Shown: one piece after another, positions 4,796 through 11,896 of the stretch
Layout of the letters: each line of letters opens with the position of its first letter
Position numbering within the stretch: the first letter of the stretch is position 1
Assembly (NCBI GenBank): GCA_964489835.1
Contig: CAZBBC010000122.1
Coordinates: forward strand, 1 to 13,755
Direction of reading: 5' to 3'
Source of the DNA: CAZBBC01 sp964489835
Lineage (GTDB): Bacteria > Calditrichota > Calditrichia > JAJRVZ01
Length of the DNA: 13,755 bases
Notes under the pieces: model-generated
What the model saw: only the letters and a program-made list of their open reading frames with translations
What the model was told of the DNA's origin: nothing
Databases searched by the model: none
Position numbers and translations under genes: made by a program

Positions 4796-6226
4796 GTGGC
4801 AGAAAGAATTACGAAAAGAGAAACTGATTATTCACGCTGGTATACCGATATCGTCATTCAGGGAAAACTGGCTGATTATTCACCGGTAAAAGGATGTATG
4901 GTCATCAGGCCCACCGGCTATGCCATCTGGGAAAAGATACAGATGTATCTTGATCGGATGTTTAAGGAATCGGGTCATGTTAACGCTTACTTCCCTCTAT
5001 TTATCCCTGAAAGTTTTATGAAGAAGGAAGCGGAACATGTTGAAGGATTCTCGCCTGAATGTGCTGTTGTTACCCATGGCGGGGGTGCAGAACTCGAAGA
5101 AAAGCTATATATCCGTCCCACGTCGGAGACTATTATCTGGAGCATGTATAAAAAATGGATCATGAGCTATCGTGATCTGCCGATTTTGATTAACCAATGG
5201 GCCAATGTGGTACGGTGGGAAATGCGTACACGTTTGTTTCTGCGTACAACAGAATTTTTATGGCAGGAGGGACATACGGCTCATGCGACCTATGAGGAAG
5301 CTGAGGAAGAAACAAAAAAAATACTGGAAATATACCGTAAATTTTCAGAAGAGTATCTGGCTATTTCAGTCCTGGTGGGTAAGAAAACGGAAGCTGAGAA
5401 ATTTGCCGGTGCGATGCACACGTATTGCATTGAGGCCATGATGCAGGACAGAAAAGCGCTTCAGGCCGGAACCTCTCATAATCTCGGTCAAAATTTTGCA
5501 AAAGCCTTCGATGTAAAATTTCAGGACAAGAATGGGCAATTGCAAACGGTATGGGCAACTTCCTGGGGAGTGAGTACCCGTTTGATCGGGGCGCTGATCA
5601 TGGCCCATAGTGATGATAGTGGCCTGGTGCTGCCACCGAAGGTCGCAACAAATCAGGTGGTACTGATTCCAATATGGAAAACAGACGATGAAAAGTCCCG
5701 GGTGCTAAATTTTTCCAGAAAAGTAATGGAAGATCTGCAAATGAATTCTTCGGTTATTATTGATGATCGGGAACAGTTTAAACCGGGTTATAAATTTACC
5801 GAGTGGGAAATGAAGGGTATACCTTTACGTGTTGAAATTGGACCCCGTGACGAGGAAAAAAAGCAGGTGGTTGTTGTGCGTCGTGATACCCGAGAAAAAA
5901 TATTTGTAATGGAGAATGATTTACGGAACAAAATAAATTCTCTTTTAGTTATCATGCAGAAGGAACTACTCGAAAAATCACGGTCCTTCAGGGAAGAAAA
6001 CACCCATGATATTGACGATTATAAAGACTTTCAGAAGAAGATAGAAGAACCCGGCGGTTTTTTTAATGCTCATTGGTGTGGATCATCTGACTGTGAACAA
6101 AAAGTTAAGGATGATACAAAGGCAACGATTCGTTTAATTCCTTTCGATAACAAAAAAGAGGATGGAAAATGTATAGCCTGCGGTCATAAATCGGAGGGCC
6201 GGGTTATATTTTCCAGAGCATATTAA
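4796..6226 (+). CDS. proS: Prolyl-tRNA synthetase, archaeal/eukaryote-like (ProS type 3)
   Basis: A 476-residue class II synthetase that charges tRNA-Pro in the cytosol. It has DYSRWYTDIVIQGKLADYSPV at the N-terminus (11-31), YIRPTSETI with the TSE loop (105-113), motif 2 RWEMRTRLFLRTTEFLWQEGHTAH (140-163) and motif 3 STRLIGALIMAHSDDSGLVLPPKVA (about 260-285). These are followed by the anticodon-binding domain (VVLIPIWK...) and the C-terminal zinc domain that marks this subtype: C428, C433, C459 and C462, ending in the conserved FSRAY. There is no ~180-residue editing insertion as in the common bacterial type. The start is GTG 4796, supported by aagga at 4785-4789, with no better in-frame ATG. 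It is a monocistronic gene between repeat-rich spacers. Confidence 0.97.
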   Translation: MAERITKRETDYSRWYTDIVIQGKLADYSPVKGCMVIRPTGYAIWEKIQMYLDRMFKESGHVNAYFPLFIPESFMKKEAEHVEGFSPECAVVTHGGGAELEEKLYIRPTSETIIWSMYKKWIMSYRDLPILINQWANVVRWEMRTRLFLRTTEFLWQEGHTAHATYEEAEEETKKILEIYRKFSEEYLAISVLVGKKTEAEKFAGAMHTYCIEAMMQDRKALQAGTSHNLGQNFAKAFDVKFQDKNGQLQTVWATSWGVSTRLIGALIMAHSDDSGLVLPPKVATNQVVLIPIWKTDDEKSRVLNFSRKVMEDLQMNSSVIIDDREQFKPGYKFTEWEMKGIPLRVEIGPRDEEKKQVVVVRRDTREKIFVMENDLRNKINSLLVIMQKELLEKSRSFREENTHDIDDYKDFQKKIEEPGGFFNAHWCGSSDCEQKVKDDTKATIRLIPFDNKKEDGKCIACGHKSEGRVIFSRAY

Positions 6227-6503
6227 ATGAGACATCTTGCGGTCAGCGAAAGAAATTAGGAGACCAACTATTTATTAGCACACAATGAGCGCGAAGAGCA
6301 CGAAGGTCTTCTAAAAATTATGAATTAAAAGCTAAAAATTAAACTAGACAAATGATGTCTGGCTAGTCATTTAAAATTCATAATTCTAAATTCTTAATTG
6401 CTTTTTATCTTCGTGTCCTTTGTGTGCTTCGTGGTGGAGAAAAAGATTAGATTTATTAATTTAATATTGCATTCTTAAAAAAGATTATTTATATAAAGGC
6501 ACT
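6227..6503. other. Spacer between proS and the rhomboid gene
   Basis: Non-coding. Almost all of it is the inverted-repeat element at 6279-6440. The last 60 bases (AT-rich, ending ataaaggcact) should hold the rhomboid promoter and ribosome site, but no clear -35/-10 pair was recognised. Confidence 0.5.
6279..6440. repeat. Imperfect inverted repeat with 'cacgaag' ends (MITE-like)
   Basis: The left end cacacaatgagcgcgaag (from 6279) is complementary, with mismatches, to the right end cttcgtgtcctttgtgtg (to about 6427). Inner arms aaaattatgaatt (6314-6326) and aaattcataattct (6373-6386) also pair, and the centre carries actag (6342-6346)/ctagt (6363-6367) with an aca/tgt pair inside. The 'cacgaaggacacgaag' word is a familiar intergenic repeat in FCB and other genomes. 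Confidence 0.6.
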
Positions 6504-7334
6504 ATGAATTATCAAAGAAGAGGATTTGGCATCGGCGGGCAATTAACACCGGCGGTAAAGAATATTTTATTTGCCAATGGTATTGTTTTCCTGATGTCTA
6601 TGCTAAACAACCAATTATTCTATTTTCTATCCAATAATTTTGCGCTTCATGCTTACGATGTTCTCTACCAGTTTAAAATATGGCAATTGTTTACTTATAT
6701 GTTCCTCCATGGAGGGTTTTGGCATATTTTCTTCAATATGTTCATATTCTGGATGTTTGGAACAGAACTTGAAATGGAATGGGGAAGTAAACAATTTTTA
6801 AAATACTATTTTATCTGTGGCGTGGGAGCGGGGATCATTAATATTTTGTTAACCTCCAGTGATCCAAGCTACCCTGGTACCGTTGGTGCTTCAGGAGCTA
6901 TTTACGGAATAATGGTTGCTTACGCCCTGAGATATCCGGATCGATTAGTATATATTTACTTTCTTTTTCCAGTCAAGGTAAAATATATGGTTGGTTTTCT
7001 GGCCATTATTTCTTTCTTGAGCACCTGGAATACACAAGGAGACGGAATCGCCCATGCCGCACATTTGGGTGGAATGTTGGTCGGATTTATCTATCTCAAG
7101 TACTGGCAGCATTTTTATAAAGTGAAATCTATGTTCCAACAAAGCACGAAAAAACCGGTTTCAAAAAGTTCAAAAACAGATGATGAAAAAGTAGAGTATT
7201 ACCGAAAAAAAATCGATGAACTTTTAGATAAGATTAATCGGGTTGGATATCTTAATTTAACAGATGAAGAGAAAGAATTGCTGGAAGAAGGATCAAAATA
7301 TCTGCGAGAACATGATGATGCAAATTTTCATTAG
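6504..7334 (+). CDS. Rhomboid family intramembrane serine protease
   Basis: A 276-residue polytopic membrane protein. The catalytic dyad is S130 in GASGAIYG (128-135) and H187 in AHAAHLGG (183-190). The oxyanion/structural residues sit in HGGFWHIFFNMFIFWMFG (69-86; H74 and N78). Hydrophobic segments lie at about 20-43, 60-85, 100-117, 127-141, 147-173 and 183-199, fitting the six-helix rhomboid core. The soluble C-terminal tail (205-276) ends with KKIDELLDKINRVGYLNLTDEEKELLEEGSKYL, a tail often found on rhomboids of Bacteroidetes-type bacteria. Such enzymes cleave helices of membrane substrates; none is suggested here. A short aagg precedes ATG 6504. The Cys-rich gene starts 32 bases downstream and is probably cotranscribed. 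Confidence 0.95.
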   Translation: MNYQRRGFGIGGQLTPAVKNILFANGIVFLMSMLNNQLFYFLSNNFALHAYDVLYQFKIWQLFTYMFLHGGFWHIFFNMFIFWMFGTELEMEWGSKQFLKYYFICGVGAGIINILLTSSDPSYPGTVGASGAIYGIMVAYALRYPDRLVYIYFLFPVKVKYMVGFLAIISFLSTWNTQGDGIAHAAHLGGMLVGFIYLKYWQHFYKVKSMFQQSTKKPVSKSSKTDDEKVEYYRKKIDELLDKINRVGYLNLTDEEKELLEEGSKYLREHDDANFH

Positions 7335-7366
7335 TAATTTATTGTTCCATCATAGGGAGGATCCTT

Positions 7367-7603
7367 ATGGCCTATTTTGAGAATTTAACATGCGGTTGTA
7401 CAGAATGTCATTATAATCATGACATTCTTTGCTATCGTGAAAGTATTGTATTGGATTTAAACGGCACCTGTGAAGATATGGAAAATTGTGATGATTATGA
7501 ATGCAACGATTGTGAGTTTTTCGATTTTTGTCAAAAGGAGAAAAAATTTAATTCGACAGCATTTACCGCAGATACAGATTTATATCATGAAGATGAGTAT
7601 TAA
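7367..7603 (+). CDS. Small Cys-rich acidic protein, DUF1540-like
   Basis: 78 residues with nine cysteines (9, 11, 14, 22, 35, 41, 46, 49, 55), many D/E, no signal peptide or membrane helix. The first half, LTCGCTECHYNHDILCYRES followed by IVL, resembles the DUF1540 pattern (C..~C.yN....C.a.sI.v), a family of small presumed metal-binding proteins of unknown role. The second half, CDDYECNDCEFFDFC, is a further Cys cluster not in the basic motif. A near-perfect ribosome site (agggagg, 7354-7360, 6-base gap) supports ATG 7367. It follows the rhomboid gene by 32 bases and is followed by a strong terminator, so the two probably form one transcript. Function unassigned; zinc or Fe-S binding is an inference from the cysteines. 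Confidence 0.8.
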   Translation: MAYFENLTCGCTECHYNHDILCYRESIVLDLNGTCEDMENCDDYECNDCEFFDFCQKEKKFNSTAFTADTDLYHEDEY

Positions 7604-7638
7604 ACTCATCATCGATCAAAAATATAATATGAAATAAA

Positions 7639-7669
7639 ATAGCCCGGTGGTTTACGGGCTATATTTTTT
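7639..7669. terminator. Bidirectional intrinsic terminator between convergent genes
   Basis: atagcccg (7639-7646) and cgggctat (7655-7662) form an 8-bp GC-containing stem with the 8-base loop gtggttta. A T-rich tail follows on the plus strand (atttttttc, from 7662), and attttattt lies on the minus-strand side. It ends the rhomboid/Cys-rich transcript. The stop codon of the leftward acyltransferase gene (7659-7661) lies inside the stem, so the same hairpin can serve both strands. Confidence 0.85.
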
Positions 7670-8783
7670 TCTGATACACACGATAGGTTTTATATCTTTT
7701 TGAACCAAGCATTTCGATCGGACGGTTCATTGCATCGTTATCCTCCAGGATCCAGGACATTTCCCCGCCATGGAGGTTCAATTTCATCGCCCGCTTAATG
7801 ATTTCCGTATATAAAATTGTTCCCAGTCCAATGTGCTGATAATCTTGAACAACACCCAACGTTATCACACGAACCGTTTTTATTTTTTTCATTCCTGTCA
7901 TCAGTTTAAAAAGACCGGTAGGAAATAAACGACCATTCCGAATATTGATCAGGATTTCATTGATATTCGGCAAAGCAAGAAGAAATCCGATCGGGCGATC
8001 GTTTTTAAAAGCGAGCAGGACAAATTCTTCATTTACAATTTGTTTTAAATCAGCGGCCAGATGCTCAATTTCTTCACTTGTAAAAGGCACAAATCCCCAA
8101 TTGCGACTCCAGGCATCATTATATATTTCACGGATTAAATGAACTTCTTTCTCTAATTTCTTTATGTTTATACTTCTGATGGTAAGGTCGTATTTTTTAG
8201 CACTCATATCAGCGAGATTTCTGATTTTTTCCGGAATTTCCATTTTACGGATGTCGAGATACCAGTCATATAAATCTTTAGCTTTCTCCAGGCCATAATC
8301 CTCATGTAGTTTTATATAATAGGCAGGATTATGACACATCAGGACGTAAGGGGGTGTGTCGAATCCATCGATCAAGAGACCCGCTTCATCATTGGTAGAG
8401 GGATTGAGTGGACCCAGCATGGCGTCTTTGCCTCTTTCCCTGAGCCACTCTTCGACTTTACCAAACAAGGCGCTACTTACTTCATTCTCATTAACCGATT
8501 CAAAAAAACCATAAAATCCAATATTGTCTTCATGAAATTTGTTATGGTTATCATTGGTTATTGCGGCTATTCGTCCGGCGGGCTCACCATCTTTATAGGC
8601 AAGAAACATTTCCATTTCAGCATGCTGAAAAAACGGATTTTTCTTTTTATCCAGTAACTTCTTGCGGTCCATGATCAGCGGCGGCACCCAGTATGGATCG
8701 TCTCTATAAATTTTCCATGGTAATTTAATAAACTGCATGAGATCCTTTTTAGAGACCACCGATCGAATTTCGATATCACTCAT
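7659..8783 (-). CDS. GNAT-fold acyltransferase, YghO / bacterial ceramide synthase (bCerS) type
   Basis: A 374-residue cytosolic protein with a GNAT fold. LPWKIYRDDPYWVPPL (21-36), MLGPLNPSTNDEAGLLIDGFDTPP and MCHNPAYYIKLHEDYGLEKAKDLYDWYLD are blocks typical of the YghO-like family. The acyl-CoA loop VVQDYQHIGLGTILY (311-325) carries the Q-x-x-G-x-G motif. Relatives in Caulobacter act as bacterial ceramide synthase, N-acylating the long-chain base made by serine palmitoyltransferase; that assignment here is by family resemblance and context. The ribosome site gggagg is embedded in the stop region of the upstream SPT-like gene (11-base gap), which implies one transcript and coupled translation. 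ATG 8783 is the clear start. Alternative reading: an uncharacterised N-acyltransferase for another amine. Confidence 0.85.
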   Translation of the reverse strand: MSDIEIRSVVSKKDLMQFIKLPWKIYRDDPYWVPPLIMDRKKLLDKKKNPFFQHAEMEMFLAYKDGEPAGRIAAITNDNHNKFHEDNIGFYGFFESVNENEVSSALFGKVEEWLRERGKDAMLGPLNPSTNDEAGLLIDGFDTPPYVLMCHNPAYYIKLHEDYGLEKAKDLYDWYLDIRKMEIPEKIRNLADMSAKKYDLTIRSINIKKLEKEVHLIREIYNDAWSRNWGFVPFTSEEIEHLAADLKQIVNEEFVLLAFKNDRPIGFLLALPNINEILINIRNGRLFPTGLFKLMTGMKKIKTVRVITLGVVQDYQHIGLGTILYTEIIKRAMKLNLHGGEMSWILEDNDAMNRPIEMLGSKRYKTYRVYQKKI

Positions 8784-8794
8784 AGTTATCCTCC

Positions 8795-9985
8795 CTAAAT
8801 AAGTCCGAGTTCTTTGCCGCTTTTTTTAAAGGCATCAATGATGAAATCCAGATGCTTATCCTCATGGGTTGCCATGTAGCTGGTGCGCATCATCTGTCTC
8901 CCCTGTGGTACGCCAGGTGAGATAAATACATTCACAAATACACCCATATCATAGATCAACCGCCACATTTTAAAAGCGATCAAATCATCACCAACAATGA
9001 CCGGAACAATCCCGGTTCGTCCTTCGAGAACATTAAAGCCGAGTTCGGTCAATCCGACGCGAATTTTATTGGCATTGGTGATCAGTCGATCAACGCGCTC
9101 AGGTTCCTGGATTAAAATGTCAAGTGCAGCCATTGCTGCAGCAACGGAAGAAGGTGTCGGCGATGCGCTGAAAATGAGGGCAGCGGAATGATGCTTGATA
9201 TAGTCAATGACTTTTGCCTCCGAAGCAACGAAACCGCCCAGTGAGGCAAAAGTTTTACTGAAAGTGCCCATCGTAAGGTCAATCTCTTCTTCCAGACCAA
9301 ACTCGCTGGCAGTACCACGGCCACCCTTGCCGATCACACCGATCGAATGGGCATCGTCGATTAAAATTCGGGCATTATATTTTTTTGCTATGCTGTTTAA
9401 TCTTGGCAGGTCAACAATTTCACCACCCGTGCTGAAAACACCATCGCTGACGATCAGTTTATGACTTTCCCTGGGTAACTTTTTGATCACCCGTTCAAGA
9501 TCGTCCATTTCCATATGCCGGTACCGAACGACATTCGCGGTAATGCTTTTTGCCATTAAATTTCCGGCCACAATACAGGCATGATTATCCCGGTCTGAAA
9601 TGACATATTCTCCACGTTGGACAATTGTCGGGATAATACCTTGTGCCGTCTGATAACCAGTGCTGAAAAGTAAAACCGCTTCCTTTCTCAGAAATTTTGC
9701 CAGTTTTTCTTCCAATTCAATATGCAGGTCAATCGTGCCGGTAAGATAGCGTGATCCAGAACACCCGGTCCCGTATTTCTCAATAGCCTTGATAGCTGCT
9801 TCTTTTACTTTTGGATGTGCAGTCAGACCTAGATAGTTATTTGAACCAGCCATAACAACTTCTCGTCCCTCTATATGAACGACCGGTCCTTCATTTGTCT
9901 CAATGGGTCGAAAGTAAGGGTAAAATCCTGCTGCCTTGACTTCATCCGCCCGCGTGAATTCATATGCTTTCTGGAATAAGTTCAA
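8795..9985 (-). CDS. Alpha-oxoamine synthase, probable serine palmitoyltransferase
   Basis: A 396-residue fold-type I PLP enzyme. Family landmarks are SNNYLGLTAHPKV (48-60), YGTGCSGSRYLTGT (71-84), the ring-stacking H135 in DRDNHACIV, DDAHSIGVIG with D210 and H213, and the PLP lysine K244 in GTFSKTFASLGGF (240-252). The family joins an amino acid to an acyl thioester with loss of CO2: BioF (alanine), KBL (glycine), ALAS, or SPT (serine, giving 3-ketosphinganine). FSKTFASLGGF and the neighbouring bCerS- and CerR-like genes favour SPT; residues alone do not exclude KBL/BioF. The start is TTG 9985, chosen because a perfect aaggagg (9996-9990) lies 4 bases upstream and no ATG fits the family N-terminus. 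First gene of a leftward pair. An acyl-carrier protein gene is not in the window. Confidence 0.92.
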   Translation of the reverse strand: MNLFQKAYEFTRADEVKAAGFYPYFRPIETNEGPVVHIEGREVVMAGSNNYLGLTAHPKVKEAAIKAIEKYGTGCSGSRYLTGTIDLHIELEEKLAKFLRKEAVLLFSTGYQTAQGIIPTIVQRGEYVISDRDNHACIVAGNLMAKSITANVVRYRHMEMDDLERVIKKLPRESHKLIVSDGVFSTGGEIVDLPRLNSIAKKYNARILIDDAHSIGVIGKGGRGTASEFGLEEEIDLTMGTFSKTFASLGGFVASEAKVIDYIKHHSAALIFSASPTPSSVAAAMAALDILIQEPERVDRLITNANKIRVGLTELGFNVLEGRTGIVPVIVGDDLIAFKMWRLIYDMGVFVNVFISPGVPQGRQMMRTSYMATHEDKHLDFIIDAFKKSGKELGLI

Positions 9986-10138
9986 AGATCCTCCTTAAAA
10001 GTAGATTGAATTTTTGTTAAAGATGTGGTTTTAGGATTATATTTGATTTGCGAAATATAGGAAAGTTAAGTAAAATATGCTATTCTTTTTTAATTGAGTT
10101 TAATCATTGTTATTACTAAATATAGGATAAAACCCTGG
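9986..10138. promoter_or_regulatory. Divergent promoter region of the two lipid/thiol units
   Basis: A 153-base AT-rich spacer between divergent genes. For the rightward unit, tttg (10013-10016), 21 bases, tatatttg (10038-10045) fits the Bacteroidetes TTTG-N19-21-TAnnTTTG pattern. On the other strand tataat (10041-10036) overlaps the same site and could serve the leftward SPT unit, though no good -35 was found. If both are used, the two promoters overlap and would compete or be regulated together. Confidence 0.4.
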
Positions 10139-11119
10139 ATGAAGGTATTTATTACGGGTGCAACAGGATTCGTTGGCAGTTTTCTGGCCGAGAGCCTGGT
10201 TGAGGCACAACATGAAGTCAGATGTCTGGTTAGGAAAACAAGTAATTTGCGCTGGATTGCTGATCTGGATATTGACTGTTTTTATGGCAGTCTTTTCGAT
10301 AAAAAATCGTTGGTACGGGGAATGGAAGAGTGTGATATTGTCTATCATGTTGCCGGAGTGACCAAAGCAAGAACAAAGGAAGAGTATTTTCATGCGAATT
10401 ATGAAGGAACAAAAAATATAGTCGATGCCGCTCTGGAACATAAGAAAAAAATAACAAAATTAATATATGTCAGTTCCCAAACAGCGGTTGGTCCCAGTCC
10501 CACCCTTATTCCAATTGATGAAAGTCACCCACCCAATCCGATTACCGATTATGGCAGAAGCAAACTGGCTGCTGAAGAATATGTGAAATCAATGATGAAA
10601 CACTTGCCAATGACAATTGTTCGTCCACCGGCGGTTTATGGCCCAAGAGATACGGATATTCTGGAGTTTTTCCGTACCGTAAAATTGGGGATTATTCCAA
10701 AGTTAGGGGGTACCGAGAAGTATCTTAGCCTGATCCATGTCAGAGATCTTGTGCGAGGAATCCTTCTGGCAGCTCAGAACGATAAAACCAATGGTGAAAC
10801 CTATTTTCTGACCAGTCCGGAACCTTATGCCTGGGATGAGGTTTCACGGATAACCCTAAAGGTGCTTCAAAAACGTGGCATTAGCTTACCGGTTCCAATT
10901 GCTCTGATGAAAGGTGTCGCCTTTGTGAGTGAAGCGCTGTCCGCCCTGACCAAGAAACCTGCTCTGGTCAATAAACAGAAAGTGATCGATATGGAACAAA
11001 ACTTCTGGACCTGTTCACCGAATAAAGCAAAAAATGTCTTGGGTTTTGAAGCAGATATAAAATTGGAAAATGGTATACGTGAGACATTAATCTGGTACAA
11101 AGAACAGAAGTGGCTCTAA
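10139..11119 (+). CDS. NAD(P)-dependent epimerase/dehydratase, probable ceramide reductase (CerR type)
   Basis: A 326-residue extended SDR protein. The Rossmann motif TGATGFVG (6-13) is at the very start, YHVAGVTKA follows the fourth strand, VSSQTAVG carries the catalytic Ser region (112-113) and the active-site pair is Y138/K142 in YGRSK. VRPPAVYGPRD and LSLIHVRDLV are further family blocks. ATG 10139 is preferred because it begins MKVFITGATG. The frame also extends back to a TTG at 10094, adding 15 residues with no family match; aggata (10124-10129) lies before 10139. In Caulobacter a protein of this family (CerR) reduces the 3-keto group of the N-acylated base, and its place opposite SPT and bCerS genes supports that role. 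The stop TAA abuts the next ATG, so it heads a three-gene operon. Other sugar or sterol epimerase roles are possible. Confidence 0.88.
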   Translation: MKVFITGATGFVGSFLAESLVEAQHEVRCLVRKTSNLRWIADLDIDCFYGSLFDKKSLVRGMEECDIVYHVAGVTKARTKEEYFHANYEGTKNIVDAALEHKKKITKLIYVSSQTAVGPSPTLIPIDESHPPNPITDYGRSKLAAEEYVKSMMKHLPMTIVRPPAVYGPRDTDILEFFRTVKLGIIPKLGGTEKYLSLIHVRDLVRGILLAAQNDKTNGETYFLTSPEPYAWDEVSRITLKVLQKRGISLPVPIALMKGVAFVSEALSALTKKPALVNKQKVIDMEQNFWTCSPNKAKNVLGFEADIKLENGIRETLIWYKEQKWL

Positions 11120-11896
11120 ATGGTTAAAAACTGGTATAAAAACTGGTTTGGAAATGAATATTTAACCGTCTATTCACACCGTGACGAAAAAGAAGCCCGC
11201 CAATTAATCACACTGATTCAAAAGTATATTCATCTGGATAGTAAATCAAAAATTCTTGATTTGTGCTGTGGTCAGGGAAGACATGCCTTATTATTATCAA
11301 AAGCAGGTTTTGAGGTATATGGAATCGATCTTTCTATCACTCTTCTGGAAGATGCAAAGTCAAAAAAGTCATGGGGGCAATCTGCTTATTTTATACAGGC
11401 GGATATGAGATATTTACCGGCGATTCAATCATTTGATCTTCTCTTGAATTTATTTACTTCCTTTGGGTATTTCGAGTCAAATGATGAAAATCAATCTGTT
11501 TTACATCAGTTTCACCGTGCCCTGCGGGAGAATGGTTATTTCGTTTTTGATTATTTTAATGTCGAGCATGTGATTGAAAATCTGGTACCCTATCAGAAAG
11601 ATAAAATCGGCAATTTAGTGGTGGAGCAGGAGCGTTATATTAAAGGATCACGTGTACAAAAGAAAATAAAACTGAAAAAGAATGGCCAGGAATCGGTTTT
11701 TTATGAATCGGTTAAAATGTACCCGCCGGATCAGATACTACATATGATGGAAAAGGCCAATCTGCGTGTACTGCATCTGTTTGGTGACTACCAGGGTTCG
11801 CCACTAAAAAAGAACTCTCCACGATTGATTGTTATAGGAACCAAAATAAACGAATCTACCCATGAAAAAAATTCTAAAAACAAGGCTTTACAATAG
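11120..11896 (+). CDS. Class I SAM-dependent methyltransferase, candidate NmbA (N-methyl-bacillithiol)
   Basis: 258 residues with a seven-strand Rossmann methyltransferase core. Motif I is ILDLCCGQGRHALLL (45-59), the acidic end of strand 2 is YGIDLS (D70), QADMRYLP (93-100) is the strand-3 region, and FDLLLNLFTSFGYF (105-118) is the post-motif. The last third (YQKDKIGNLVVEQERYIKGS...) resembles small-molecule rather than RNA or DNA methyltransferases. The ATG directly follows the stop of the epimerase gene, and its end overlaps bshC by 35 bases. In Chlorobaculum tepidum a SAM methyltransferase (NmbA) methylates bacillithiol. The tight overlap with bshC here suggests the same role, but this is inference; action on a ceramide intermediate is an alternative given the upstream gene. 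Confidence 0.9.
   Translation: MVKNWYKNWFGNEYLTVYSHRDEKEARQLITLIQKYIHLDSKSKILDLCCGQGRHALLLSKAGFEVYGIDLSITLLEDAKSKKSWGQSAYFIQADMRYLPAIQSFDLLLNLFTSFGYFESNDENQSVLHQFHRALRENGYFVFDYFNVEHVIENLVPYQKDKIGNLVVEQERYIKGSRVQKKIKLKKNGQESVFYESVKMYPPDQILHMMEKANLRVLHLFGDYQGSPLKKNSPRLIVIGTKINESTHEKNSKNKALQ

Noticed and set aside
8331..8657. 108-codon plus-strand frame opposite the acyltransferase
   Set aside because: Antisense to a conserved family protein; no ribosome site or family resemblance.
10094..10138. TTG 10094 as the start of the epimerase gene
   Set aside because: The 15 extra residues do not match the family; the Rossmann strand begins right after ATG 10139.
10100..10457. Minus-strand frames of 75 and 113 codons opposite the epimerase
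   Set aside because: Shadows of a well-supported gene, with no ribosome site and no recognisable motif.
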